Positions 40,556 to 48,811 of a stretch of DNA of 64,000 nt are shown in pieces; the stretch's first letter is position 1, and each line of letters begins with the position of its first letter. The notes beneath the pieces are model-generated. The model ran no database searches, had not been told where the DNA came from, and was given only the letters and a program-made list of their open reading frames with translations. This DNA is from Nonomuraea rubra (GTDB lineage Bacteria; Actinomycetota; Actinomycetes; Streptosporangiales; Streptosporangiaceae): the NCBI RefSeq assembly GCF_014207985.1, contig NZ_JACHMI010000002.1:1-64000 (forward strand), written 5' to 3'. Position numbers and translations under genes: made by a program.

Positions 40556-41461
40556 GTGCAGATACGAACAAGCGAACGGCTCGCGTGGCTCACCGCAGTT
40601 GCGGCGCTCGCGTTCCTAGTAGCCAACACGCAGGCAGGAGGGGATGTGACCACGGCAACGCTGGTAGCGGACGAACCAACCGCGACCGTCACTGTCAGCG
40701 GTCCCCCCGGCCCGCCCGGACCCCAGGGCCCCCAGGGCGACCCCGGACCGATGGGCCCCCAGGGACCGCAAGGCGAACCCGGCGCGTCCGGCCCGCCCGG
40801 ACCGCAGGGCAACGCCGGACCGATGGGAACCCCCGGACCTTCCGGCCCGCCCGGTCCCCAGGGCGACCCCGGACCTACGGCAACCGTCACCGCCGTACCG
40901 GTCCCCGGGCCCAAGGGCGACAAGGGCGACAAGGGCGACGCCGGACCCCAGGGCGAGCAAGGGCCCGCCGGACCGTCCGGCCCTCCGGGACCATCCGGCC
41001 CACCCGGACCCCAGGGCGACCAGGGCGACACCGGCCCCAAGGGCGACCCCGGACCGACCGGACCGCAGGGCGACCCCGGACCCACCGGAAGCGCCGGGCC
41101 ATCCGGCCCGCCCGGCACCGGCGACCCCGGACCGACTGGAGCCGCAGGGCCCGCCGGACGGGACGGCACCGCAGGGAGCCCCGGACCGTCCGGCAAGCCC
41201 CGATCGCCCGGACCCAAGGGCGACCAGGGCGACCCCGGAACGGCGGACACGCCGGAACCCGGCGAGATCGACGCGGCGAACACGGCCAACGGCGACCCCG
41301 TGACCGTGTGGGCCGCGTGGCTTGCCGCCCTGCTGGCAGTCGGAGCCGCCACGCTCGGACTGCTGATCAGGCGGCGACGCCGCAACCGCAGACCGGCCAG
41401 CGAAACCGCTGGTCAACCTGCTAACAGCGGTACCGCTATCGACGACACACAGCAGCTCTAA
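40556..41461 (+). CDS. Collagen-like membrane protein
   Basis: 301 residues from GTG 40556, with no ribosome site visible (possibly leaderless). An N-terminal hydrophobic segment ([18 protein letters not shown]) precedes about 170 residues of Gly-X-Y triplets ([17 protein letters not shown]..), then a C-terminal transmembrane helix ([20 protein letters not shown]) and basic RRRRRNRRP. This predicts a membrane-anchored triple helix facing outside. Phage collagen-like tracts usually sit in virion fibres; the membrane anchor here is unusual. A family-1 site overlaps its 3' end. Confidence 0.8.
   Translation: MQIRTSERLAWLTAVAALAFLVANTQAGGDVTTATLVADEPTATVTVSGPPGPPGPQGPQGDPGPMGPQGPQGEPGASGPPGPQGNAGPMGTPGPSGPPGPQGDPGPTATVTAVPVPGPKGDKGDKGDAGPQGEQGPAGPSGPPGPSGPPGPQGDQGDTGPKGDPGPTGPQGDPGPTGSAGPSGPPGTGDPGPTGAAGPAGRDGTAGSPGPSGKPRSPGPKGDQGDPGTADTPEPGEIDAANTANGDPVTVWAAWLAALLAVGAATLGLLIRRRRRNRRPASETAGQPANSGTAIDDTQQL
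41424..41439. promoter_or_regulatory. Dispersed site, family 1
   Basis: ACAGCGGTACCGCTAT lies within the last codons of the collagen-like gene. Confidence 0.6.
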
Positions 41462-41468
41462 CCAACCC

Positions 41469-41493
41469 GCCCGCCCGGACCGTCCGGGCGGGC
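41469..41493 (+). terminator. Hairpin after the collagen-like gene
   Basis: A 25-base near-complete palindrome with 12-base arms (41469-41480 and 41482-41493), eight bases after the stop codon. Confidence 0.65.
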
Positions 41494-41519
41494 ACCCAAC
41501 ACCACGAAAGGCACGACCC

Positions 41520-42158
41520 ATGCAGATCACCATCAACCCCGCCGAGATCTTCGACGCCATCGAGCGCGTCACCGTCGCCCACAAGGCCACGTTCTCCCGT
41601 CAGGGCATCTCCCGCCCGACCGGCAACGTCGTGATCGGTCTGGCCGCTTCCGGCCGCCTTGACGAGCTGGCGAACGCCGACTCTGAGGGCAGCGTCGCAG
41701 ACCGCATCATCACCGGCGACGAGCTGAAGGACCTGCCCGCCGAGTACATCGCCACTCTCGGCACCGGCAAGAACGCGCCCAAGTTCACGACGTACGCCCT
41801 GATCGGCATGCGCGTCGCCGCACAGCTCGGGTTCGGACAGGCGACCCTCGCGGAGCTGGGCAAGGTGCCCGGCACCAGCGCCACCAAGGTGCAGAACTTC
41901 CTTGCTGAGCTTCCCGAGATGGCCGAGTACCGCAAGGAGATCGAGGCCCGTAAGAAGGCCGCCGCGAAGGTCGCCGCCGACACGGCCGCCGTCCGCCTCG
42001 TGTGGAAGTTCGCCGAGAAGTTCAAGGCCCCGCACAGCGAAGAGACGTACGCGGAGGTCATGGAGGAGCGCGGCATGTCGTTCGACCGCGTGCAGGAGAT
42101 CATCCGGCTTCTGACCGCTGAGGCCGACGTCAAGGCCGCCGAGAAGGCCGACGCCTAA
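41520..42158 (+). CDS. Hypothetical protein
   Basis: 212 residues from ATG 41520 with GAAAGG upstream. Mostly helical; RRQ-free core with QITINPAEIFDAIERVTVAH at the start and AATLGTGKNAP-like loops in the middle. It is isolated between two hairpins, so it is expressed as a single unit. No family was recognised, and no membrane segment or signal was seen. Confidence 0.7.
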   Translation: MQITINPAEIFDAIERVTVAHKATFSRQGISRPTGNVVIGLAASGRLDELANADSEGSVADRIITGDELKDLPAEYIATLGTGKNAPKFTTYALIGMRVAAQLGFGQATLAELGKVPGTSATKVQNFLAELPEMAEYRKEIEARKKAAAKVAADTAAVRLVWKFAEKFKAPHSEETYAEVMEERGMSFDRVQEIIRLLTAEADVKAAEKADA

Positions 42159-42166
42159 CCCCCACC

Positions 42167-42199
42167 GGGCGCGCCCGTGTCGCCACCACGGGCGCGCCC
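42167..42199 (+). terminator. Strong GC-rich terminator hairpin
   Basis: A 13-bp perfect stem (42167-42179 with 42187-42199) and 7-base loop lie just after a stop codon. Confidence 0.7.
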
Positions 42200-42248
42200 G
42201 CCCCACCCCTCACTCACCAACGCCACAACGCCGCAGGAGGCCCCCAAC

Positions 42249-42935
42249 ATGATCCGCCGTGAGCAGGTAGAAGTGACCCGAGAGCACGCGCTGAACGCGC
42301 ACCGGTCCGTCAGGGACCACATGAGCCGATGCCGCCCATGCACCAAGGAGCCCATCCCGTGCGAGCTGGGCAGCATGTTGCAGCGTGGCGCGGGCAAGAT
42401 CTCCCGCGAGGCAGCCGACGCCCTAGCCGCCTACCTCCCGCCCGGCACCGAGGTCACCTACCAGGGCGACCGGCCCGAGTATCGGGGTAGGACGTTCGTT
42501 GTCGTGGGGCTTGCCCCGCGAACCCCGTGGATCGGCTACGTCCTCCGTGGGAGCGGCATTCGCCCGTTCTTCGCGACGCTGCCGAACGTCCAACCGAGCA
42601 GCCGCGAGGCTCAGCAGCGGAACCGGCTCGAAGCCGTCAAGCGCACGGTGGCCGTGTGCTGCGCCGTGCTGGCTCAGCACATGGTGTATCTCGACGTGAA
42701 GACGGAGCGGAGCGACACCGGCGTTATCTGTGTGACCTGGAGTAGCGCGGAGTTCGTAGGCGCGGAGAACCGCGCGACGAGCGAGAGCGGCAAGCAGTCC
42801 GGGCAGTACATCGCCGGAGCGCTCTACCTGTTGCAGGCGCTACGCGCGCACACGCAGCGCCGTTCGTGGGATGACGTGGCGCGCGTCGCCCACAACGCCC
42901 AGAAGCTAGCCGACCATGCGGGCGTTCGCGTGTAG
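42249..42935 (+). CDS. Hypothetical protein
   Basis: 228 residues from ATG 42249 with GGAGG eight bases upstream. The N-terminal helix has a CRPCTKEPIPC cluster, the middle a beta-type segment (GTEVTYQGDRPEYRGRTFVVVG) and the C-terminus is helical. A single-gene unit between two hairpins. No family was recognised. Confidence 0.7.
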   Translation: MIRREQVEVTREHALNAHRSVRDHMSRCRPCTKEPIPCELGSMLQRGAGKISREAADALAAYLPPGTEVTYQGDRPEYRGRTFVVVGLAPRTPWIGYVLRGSGIRPFFATLPNVQPSSREAQQRNRLEAVKRTVAVCCAVLAQHMVYLDVKTERSDTGVICVTWSSAEFVGAENRATSESGKQSGQYIAGALYLLQALRAHTQRRSWDDVARVAHNAQKLADHAGVRV

Positions 42936-42949
42936 CGCGACGCGCGACC

Positions 42950-42980
42950 AGCGCCGGACCGCATCGCGCGGTTCGGCGCT
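42950..42980 (+). terminator. Hairpin terminator
   Basis: A 13-bp stem with one G-T pair (42950-42962 with 42968-42980) and a 5-base loop, shortly after the stop codon at 42935. Confidence 0.6.
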
Positions 42981-43102
42981 TCCGCATGCCCCCCGAGGGT
43001 ACCCCGTTCGGGGCCGGCCAGGGCTGCATTCGGCTTGGTACCTGCGAAAAGATTTTGATCTTGTAGCCTTGTGGGCGTTTCGTCTCGGGGTCAGGGGGTG
43101 CC

Positions 43103-43855
43103 GTGTCTGGTCTTGCTTCTGGGGTGTCGGTGGTGTCGGGCGCGTGTGTGGGTCCGTGTAATGGCAGGTCGCGGCGGGCGTGGGCTGCTTTCGAGGCGGC
43201 TCGTGACGTGCATGCGGATCTGGTGGATGAGTGGGTGCGGGCGGGGGAGGTGGGGGAGCCGCCTGTGGAGCCGGAGGTTCCGGAGGTTCGGTGGCGTCCG
43301 GGGGAGCCGCTGGTGTGCGGTCGGTGTACGGCGTCGGTGCGGGCGGCGCTGTTGGAGGTGGATGGGTTTGCTGCGCAGCTCGCGAGGGAGGCTGATGGGT
43401 TCCGGCCGCCGTCGAAGTGGTCGAGGGTGTCGGGGTCGCGGCCGAAGCCTGCGGTGTCGCCGGTGGGGGAGCTGCTGGAGAAGCTGACGGGCGGTCTGCT
43501 CGACTTCGAGGGGCGGGCGCGGGTGTGGCTGGGCGCGGGGGCGCGTCTGGGTGGTGTCCGGTCGGCGGTTGCTCGGTCGCGGGCGGTGGGCTGGCTGACG
43601 GAGTCGGGCCGGCTGGAGAGCGTCCTGGTGCGTGAGGAGCTGGTGGGCCTCGTGGACTTCGCTCTGTCGTGGCGGCTGGTGTTGGAGCGGCTGGTCGGGG
43701 ATGAGCCGCCTGCGTGGTCGCCGGCGCGGTGCCGGTGTGGTGAGCGGTCGTTCCGCTGGGACGTGAAGGCGGGCTTCTACGTGTGCGCCGCGTGTGGGAC
43801 GCACGTTTCTGAGGGGGAGGCGTCGGCGCGGGTGGAGGAGGAGGCCGCACGCTGA
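43103..43855 (+). CDS. Hypothetical protein with C-terminal zinc ribbon
   Basis: 250 residues from GTG 43103. Cysteine pairs occur at VCGRCTAS in the middle and at ARCRCGERSF and VCAACGTHV near the end, giving a likely zinc ribbon. The family appears in actinophages as a hypothetical DNA-associated protein. Codon use favours G and T at third positions (GTG, GGG, CGT), unlike the C-rich genes to the left, so the 43.1-45.3 kb block seems to have a different history. Confidence 0.7.
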   Translation: MSGLASGVSVVSGACVGPCNGRSRRAWAAFEAARDVHADLVDEWVRAGEVGEPPVEPEVPEVRWRPGEPLVCGRCTASVRAALLEVDGFAAQLAREADGFRPPSKWSRVSGSRPKPAVSPVGELLEKLTGGLLDFEGRARVWLGAGARLGGVRSAVARSRAVGWLTESGRLESVLVREELVGLVDFALSWRLVLERLVGDEPPAWSPARCRCGERSFRWDVKAGFYVCAACGTHVSEGEASARVEEEAAR

Positions 43856-43879
43856 GGCCAATGTAGAGCTGGGCGAGCG

Positions 43880-44629
43880 TTACGTACAGGGCGTGATCCC
43901 ACGTCGAGCCACCTTGAGGGGAAGTGAATGGATGGTGAAGGCGACGTCGTCAGGCCATGTGTCTAACCCGATCCAGTCATCGAAGACGGGTATGGGCTCA
44001 GGTGGTGATGTCCGCGTGGGTCTCGTCCACGTCTGTCCCTCCGTCCATATGACGGATGCATTGGCGATGGTCAATTCTTGACTGCCGCCAGTGTCGTCCA
44101 GCTTGCTCGCCGATTCCTGGAGCACGATTTGGCCTTCGCTGCACGGTTCGACGATGACTTCCCAGAGCTCAGTCGGCAGCTTGGTGGGGCGATGCAGGAC
44201 GTATACGTATGCCCGCCGAGAGTTGGCGTTGCGCACGTTCCAGGACCAGGCGTCAGGGACGGTTCCGTAGGCCTCGTCGGCGATATGGATACGGCTAGGA
44301 AACGCGATCTTGGCGATGGCGTCCGCTTCGGCCTTGGCCTGTGCTTCCCTTTTCTTGTCCTCTGCCCGCTGGGCGAGAGCGTCCGCACGCTGTTGCTGGC
44401 CGAGTTCGAGAGCGTTCAAAGAGATGATGAGCGCGGGAACGGACATGAGGCCAGCGACAACGCTGGTGAGGGCGGCCCACCATTGGACGGACCAGCGGAC
44501 ATCGCGGAGTCTCCGGCGCTGGCGCGGCTTGAGCCGTTGGCGTTCGGCGATCACTCTTGTGGTGCGAGCTGAGGAACGCGATGCGAGACCGCGATCTATG
44601 GACGGTCGGGGGCGTCGGCGTGCGCTCAC
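43880..44629 (-). CDS. Hypothetical membrane protein with coiled coil
   Basis: 249 residues from GTG 44629 on the minus strand. A basic N-terminus, one transmembrane helix (WAALTSVVAGLMSVPALIIS), a short coiled coil (LGQQQRADALAQRAEDKKRE) and a C-terminal beta-rich domain follow. It interrupts a rightward run and looks like an independently expressed cargo gene. A reverse-oriented family-1 site lies 80 bases upstream of its start. Confidence 0.6.
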   Translation of the reverse strand: MSARRRPRPSIDRGLASRSSARTTRVIAERQRLKPRQRRRLRDVRWSVQWWAALTSVVAGLMSVPALIISLNALELGQQQRADALAQRAEDKKREAQAKAEADAIAKIAFPSRIHIADEAYGTVPDAWSWNVRNANSRRAYVYVLHRPTKLPTELWEVIVEPCSEGQIVLQESASKLDDTGGSQELTIANASVIWTEGQTWTRPTRTSPPEPIPVFDDWIGLDTWPDDVAFTIHSLPLKVARRGITPCT

Positions 44630-44709
44630 GACTGAATATCGTGCGCGGGCGAAGCGACGTTAGGCTGCGCGGTTTCGCGGCGGACACGAGCGGAGGAGGC
44701 GGATCGTTG

Positions 44710-44725
44710 ATTGCGGTGCCGCTGT
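44710..44725 (-). promoter_or_regulatory. Dispersed site, family 1, reverse orientation
   Basis: Read on the minus strand it is ACAGCGGCACCGCAAT followed by CAAC, identical over most of its length to the site at 3932. It lies upstream of the leftward membrane-protein gene and points with it. Confidence 0.6.
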
Positions 44726-44796
44726 TGGCTTGCGCCTGGCGGGGTGGGTGTGTAACACTTCCGGGCGACGGAGAGACTTGTGCCCTCGGACCGATC

Positions 44797-45066
44797 ATGG
44801 TTCGAGGGCTTTCCGCTGTTCGGGGGGTGTTGGTGTTCCCTGCGACGGCGAAGACTGCTGCTGTCCGGCTGGGCCGGGAGGCGGTGACGATCCGGCAGTG
44901 GGCGCGCCGGTATGGCGTGCGTGTGCTGGGGCGAGCCAGCCGCGAGGTCGTGTACGACTTCGCTGATCTGGCGACGATCGAGGGCTGTATCTGGCGGGGC
45001 GACGACGTGCCTGATTCGCCGGAGGGCCGGGATGCGTTGCGGGCTCGGCTGGCGGCGGCTGCGTAG
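44797..45066 (+). CDS. Small MerR/excisionase-like helix-turn-helix protein, tentative
   Basis: 89 residues from ATG 44797 (GTG 44827 possible). The segment PATAKTAAVRLGREAVTIRQWARRYGVRVL fits a winged-helix fold with the order helix-turn-helix then RYG, as in small phage DNA-binding proteins. An acidic tail follows. It precedes another small helix-turn-helix gene. Excisionase or regulator are both possible. Confidence 0.55.
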   Translation: MVRGLSAVRGVLVFPATAKTAAVRLGREAVTIRQWARRYGVRVLGRASREVVYDFADLATIEGCIWRGDDVPDSPEGRDALRARLAAAA

Positions 45067-45091
45067 GAGCAATCAGACAGGGGTGGCTGTG

Positions 45092-45319
45092 ATGGTTCGG
45101 AAGTATCAGCGGGTGGCGGGCGCGGAGCGCGAGGCGCTGAAGGCGGAGCTGAAGCGCCGGTACATGGACGGGGAGTCGATCCGGCGGCTGTCGATCTCGA
45201 CGGGCCGCTCGTACGGGTTCGTTCACCGGCTGCTGGAGGAGGCGGGGGCGCCGCTGCGGCCGCGGGGCGGCAACCAGCGGCCGGCTCCTGTGGTTGTAGA
45301 CGGGCGACCATCTAGCTGA
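45092..45319 (+). CDS. Small helix-turn-helix protein of an actinobacterial family
   Basis: 75 residues from ATG 45092. The segment YMDGESIRRLSISTGRSYGFVHRLLEEAGAPLRPRGG matches a short helix-turn-helix protein widespread in Streptomyces-like bacteria, whose GRSYGFVH helix is characteristic. It probably binds DNA; the target is unknown. It is convergent with the next gene, overlapping it by eight bases. Confidence 0.75.
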   Translation: MVRKYQRVAGAEREALKAELKRRYMDGESIRRLSISTGRSYGFVHRLLEEAGAPLRPRGGNQRPAPVVVDGRPSS

Positions 45320-45752
45320 TGCTGTTCACCCAGATGCCGATTGGGATCGAAAGGATTGCGGATACAAGAACGCCCGCGAGGAAGTAGGCGAGTTGCTGTC
45401 GCCGCTCGGCGCGGATGGTGGCCTTCGTTTCGTGGGTGAGGATGCTGCGGATCTTCTCGGCCTGTTCCTCGTTCACGGCCAGCAACTCTTGCTGTCGTTT
45501 CGCCTCTTCGATCAGTGCTGTGCGGGTTGCCTGCTGGGCTTCAAGATCTTTCTGCAACTCCTGCAGCAGCATGCCCGCCTCCGAGAAGGCAGCGTTGACT
45601 AGTTCGATACGGCGCTGGAGCCGTTTCCCGGGATCTTCCTCAGCCTCCCTGATGCGTCTACGTCTCAGGAGGCTCACCAGTTCGTTCGCCGCCACGCCGA
45701 TCAACGAACTGCCCAAGACTACGAAGAGGCTTCCCAGAAGATCCATGTGCAT
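45312..45752 (-). CDS. Hypothetical membrane protein with coiled coil
   Basis: 146 residues. Two transmembrane segments, N-terminal (LLGSLFVVLGSSLIGVAANEL) and C-terminal (LAYFLAGVLVSAILSIPIGI), are joined by a long coiled coil of about 80 residues. It is transcribed left from the gap holding a 30-base palindrome. Lower third-position GC marks it as cargo. Function unknown. Confidence 0.65.
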   Translation of the reverse strand: MHMDLLGSLFVVLGSSLIGVAANELVSLLRRRRIREAEEDPGKRLQRRIELVNAAFSEAGMLLQELQKDLEAQQATRTALIEEAKRQQELLAVNEEQAEKIRSILTHETKATIRAERRQQLAYFLAGVLVSAILSIPIGIWVNSIS

Positions 45753-45840
45753 ATTCGATCGTGTCGGCTCTGTGCGTGTATCGGAAGTGCCCCAATCGAA
45801 ACCCTGGGCCGCCCATGATCAGAGCAATCAAGATCGATAG

Positions 45841-45870
45841 AAGAGGAACATAATTCAGGTTATGTTCCTC
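45841..45870. promoter_or_regulatory. 30-base palindromic operator between divergent genes
   Basis: AGAGGAACATAA and TTATGTTCCTCT are perfect 12-base arms separated by six bases. It is AT-rich, lies between leftward and rightward genes, and suits a dimeric regulator. A hairpin role in RNA is less likely given its position. Confidence 0.6.
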
Positions 45871-45921
45871 TCTCCGGTGTTACGCTCGAAGTGATCACCC
45901 CTTCCACGAAAGAAGATCATC

Positions 45922-46125
45922 ATGAGCGTGCGAAAGTTCCCGCTGACTCTGCGCGTCGCCGTGACCGGAGCAACACCGGATGAGATCAGAGAAGCGGCCG
46001 TGGCGCAGGCCCTCGCGTTCTTCGGGTCGAGCACCGAGCTGGACGTCATCAGCGCCGAAGCCGAGCCGGAGGGGGAGCATCACAGCCGCTACCGCGCGGT
46101 CGTCGTGTTCCGGAAAGTCGCCTGA
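45922..46125 (+). CDS. Small hypothetical protein
   Basis: 67 residues from ATG 45922 with GAAAGAAG upstream. Predicted alpha/beta (FPLTLRVAVTGATPDEIREA, SRYRAVVVFRKVA). It lies directly before the second recombinase and could be a small accessory factor, but there is no family match. Confidence 0.6.
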   Translation: MSVRKFPLTLRVAVTGATPDEIREAAVAQALAFFGSSTELDVISAEAEPEGEHHSRYRAVVVFRKVA

Positions 46126-46197
46126 TGCGCCGCGCCAGCGATAAGGCCGGGGATGCCGTCGCCGGCTTCCCGCTGCCGTTCGGCGCAGGGGACGATC

Positions 46198-47166
46198 GTG
46201 AACGCTGAGCTGATCGTCGTCCGGAGCGAAGACGTCGCGCTGCCGCTGGACCTGCCGCCGATCATTCTCGACCTGACCCGGGCGTGGCTGTGGTCGTTCG
46301 ACTCGAAGAACACGCGGGACACGTACGAGCGGTACATTCGGCGATGGTTCGAGTTCTGCAACGAGACCGGCCTCGATCCGCTGGAGGCCCGCAAGCCGCA
46401 CGGCGACGTGTTCTCCCGCTGGTTCCAGGAGACGGCCCGCCGACCACCGAAGCCGAAGACAGTGGCATTAGTCCTGTCCACGGTGTCGTCCTGGTACGAG
46501 TACCTGCACGAGACCGAAGCCCTCGACGCCAACCGGTTCAAGAAGACGCGACGACCGAAGATCCCCCGCAAGCACTCCGAGACGGTCGCGCTCACCAAGG
46601 GCGAGGCGCGGGACCTCCTCCGGGCGGCCGACGCCGACCATGGCCGGGAACGGCTGCGCACCGCGGCGCTGCTCCGGCTGCTGCTGCAGACCGGCGTCCG
46701 CATCTCCGAGGCGGTGAACGCGCAGATCGACGACCTCGGGTTCGCCCGTGGGTATCGGACGCTGCGCATCACGGTGAAGGGCGGCGACACGATTACCCGG
46801 CGGCTGCCGGTGGAGGCGACGCACGCGCTGGATGTCTACCTCGCTGAGCGGGCGCACCGCGAAGGGGTCGAGCTGCAGGACCTGCGGGGCCCGCTATTCG
46901 CGACCTCGACGGGCCAGAGCTGGAGCAGGTCGAAGGCGTTCGAGCTGGTGCGGCGCATTGCCGCCCAGGCGGGCATCACGTCGAAGGTGGGGCCGCACTC
47001 CCTGCGGCACACCTACGCATCGCTGGCGCAGGAGGCCGGCGTCGCGATGCGGCAGATCCAGCTCGACCTCAACCACGCCGACGTGTCCACGACGGAGATC
47101 TACTTGCACAGCCGGGACCGGCTGGAGAAGGACGCCTCTCAGGTGGTGGCGTCGCTGCTGGAGTAG
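46198..47166 (+). CDS. Tyrosine recombinase, XerC/D-like (second copy)
   Basis: 322 residues from GTG 46198 with CAGGGGA upstream; ATG 46153 would add 15 residues. A SAM-like core-binding domain (about 25-115) precedes a catalytic domain with TGVRISEA (Arg I), VKGGDTITRR (Lys), HSLRHTYASLAQEAG (His-x-x-Arg), LNHADVSTT (His/Trp position) and EIYLH (Tyr). All catalytic residues appear present. It is distinct in sequence from the left-end integrase. It may resolve genome multimers, invert a segment or be a cargo recombinase. Confidence 0.9.
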   Translation: MNAELIVVRSEDVALPLDLPPIILDLTRAWLWSFDSKNTRDTYERYIRRWFEFCNETGLDPLEARKPHGDVFSRWFQETARRPPKPKTVALVLSTVSSWYEYLHETEALDANRFKKTRRPKIPRKHSETVALTKGEARDLLRAADADHGRERLRTAALLRLLLQTGVRISEAVNAQIDDLGFARGYRTLRITVKGGDTITRRLPVEATHALDVYLAERAHREGVELQDLRGPLFATSTGQSWSRSKAFELVRRIAAQAGITSKVGPHSLRHTYASLAQEAGVAMRQIQLDLNHADVSTTEIYLHSRDRLEKDASQVVASLLE

Positions 47167-47175
47167 GAGGAGCAC

Positions 47176-47340
47176 GTGCCCAGGTCGAGAACGAGCGCGC
47201 TGGACAAGTCGGCATGGACGCACCACTGCGGCGCGATCAACCTGGGCACGTGGACCGACCGCGCGGTGTGCGGCGGCTGCCGGTACTCGGTGGGTCACGC
47301 CGAGGATGTCGAGCAGTACCGGCTTGTGCGTGTCTGGTGA
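47176..47340 (+). CDS. Small zinc-knuckle-like protein (54 residues)
   Basis: GTG 47176 follows AGGAGG by six bases, a near-ideal ribosome site. The sequence has HHCGAINLG and VCGGCRYS clusters suited to one zinc ion. It follows the recombinase by nine bases and is likely co-transcribed. Function unknown. Confidence 0.65.
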   Translation: MPRSRTSALDKSAWTHHCGAINLGTWTDRAVCGGCRYSVGHAEDVEQYRLVRVW

Positions 47341-47588
47341 CGCAGCAACGCGCAATCTTCGCATTGGTCGCGTTTCTGGACATTAGAAACGTCGATCACC
47401 CGAGATGTGTGCGTCTCAGCTGCACGCTGATGCGTAATTGGGGCTGTCTGAAGGCCATTTGGATGCGTCTGAATGTCGATCTTGTTAGCGTTGCTCTGAG
47501 ACGTTTTCGCGGGTCACCGACATAACGGCAAGTGCAAAGGCTGGTGACCCTCGCAAATAGGTCACCGGCGGGCGGATGGTCGAGTCAA

Positions 47589-48464
47589 TCAACCGGTAGG
47601 GGGAAACTCCTCATCGTCCTCTTGATTGCCACTGATCACTGTGATGTCCAGCTTCGTGCGCAGCCAGCAGGCGCCTCGATGGAAGACCCAGGCGGTAGGA
47701 ACCGCGAGTAGAGCTGAACCCCACCCCTGTTCCATCACAACGTCAATCAAGGCTGACAGGGTCACAGTACCGATGACCAGCCAGGTGCGGATCTCGGAGG
47801 AGAGTGCCCAGCAGGTGGCACGGATAAGCGGTTCCAGCGGGTGTGCGGCAGGGTTCGCCAAGGTGCGACGCAGCGCCCAGATGCGGCTGAGTTGGCGAAG
47901 CGCGTAGTAAATCTGCATGCTTCCGGTGGCCTTCGCCTTAGCAAGCTCGTGAAGCTCGCTAAGGATCTCTTCTCCGTAACGGCTTCGGTGCCTAGCGGGC
48001 AGAACGTGCATAGTGAGATTGACGATGGTGCTGGCCTTGCGAGCAACGGGACTCGTCTTGTCCCGTTGTCTCAGAGCGTCCAGGTGGGCCGCTGCGGATG
48101 CCCTCACTAGACTCCTGGTCTCGAATATGACCTCGGTAGCCAGATCCAAGGCTGCGATCAGCTCAAGGCGAGACGGCTCATAGGAAGACTCGAATGCGGC
48201 TTGCAGCTGATCGAGGACGGAGAGGCGCGTTTCCAAAATGTCGGAGGCGTGAATATCTGCCCTGGTAAGGGCGACATGAAGATCAAAATGATGATCGCTG
48301 ATAGTCGACAGGGTCAGCCTGACTTCGGAATCGGTGCCACTCAGCGCGGGCTTGTGCTGAAGTACTTTTCGCAGGTGCACGATGGCGTCGGTCAGCTTGC
48401 CGAGGAGGGCGTGAGCATGGCCTAGGGCCTCGCTTCGCGAGGATTCTTCGGCGGTTTGGATCAC
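47589..48464 (-). CDS. Membrane protein paired with a PadR regulator
   Basis: 291 residues. The N-terminal two-thirds are helical and charged; two transmembrane segments lie at about 225-265 (IRTWLVIGTVTLSALIDVVM; WGSALLAVPTAWVFHRG), with an acidic C-terminal tail. It overlaps the upstream PadR gene by four bases. PadR-plus-membrane-protein pairs are common in actinomycete chromosomes. Its codon use is less GC-rich than that of the virion genes, consistent with a host-derived cargo unit. Confidence 0.7.
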   Translation of the reverse strand: MIQTAEESSRSEALGHAHALLGKLTDAIVHLRKVLQHKPALSGTDSEVRLTLSTISDHHFDLHVALTRADIHASDILETRLSVLDQLQAAFESSYEPSRLELIAALDLATEVIFETRSLVRASAAAHLDALRQRDKTSPVARKASTIVNLTMHVLPARHRSRYGEEILSELHELAKAKATGSMQIYYALRQLSRIWALRRTLANPAAHPLEPLIRATCWALSSEIRTWLVIGTVTLSALIDVVMEQGWGSALLAVPTAWVFHRGACWLRTKLDITVISGNQEDDEEFPPTG

Positions 48465-48802
48465 GCCGTTCCTCCGGACAATCCCCGGGAGAGGCCGGAT
48501 AGACGGCTGCGCTTGGCTTCCGCATGAGCGAGCGATTGCCTTGCCTGCTCGATCCCGTCTCGCGTCAGGCGATAGTAGCGGCGCCGAGGTCGGCCCTGCT
48601 GATGGGGGTCTGTTTCTTCCCAGCGCGACTCCAGCCAGCCGAGGCCCTCGAAGCGGGCGAGAATGGGATGAATCGTCCCCGTGGGGAGACTAGCGGCGGC
48701 GCAAATCTCCAGACCATACATCTCTTGTGTGGGGTCTTCGAGCAGTGCTCGAAGCACGAGTTGCGTGGGCAGCGTCATGCGCGGCCTGGACTGCTCGTAC
48801 AC
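48461..48802 (-). CDS. PadR-family transcriptional regulator
   Basis: 113 residues. The PadR winged helix is complete: LPTQLVLRALLEDPTQEMYG, TGTIHPILARFEGLGWLES, and PRRRYYRLTRDGIEQAR. PadR proteins repress adjacent membrane or transport genes and release on ligand binding. It heads a two-gene leftward operon, and a perfect inverted repeat just upstream is its likely own operator. Confidence 0.88.
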   Translation of the reverse strand: MYEQSRPRMTLPTQLVLRALLEDPTQEMYGLEICAAASLPTGTIHPILARFEGLGWLESRWEETDPHQQGRPRRRYYRLTRDGIEQARQSLAHAEAKRSRLSGLSRGLSGGTA

Positions 48803-48811
48803 GGTCGTATT

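Noticed and set aside
40690..41230. Tandem DNA repeats resembling a satellite
   Set aside because: They are the codons of Gly-X-Y triplets in a collagen-like protein, in frame throughout.
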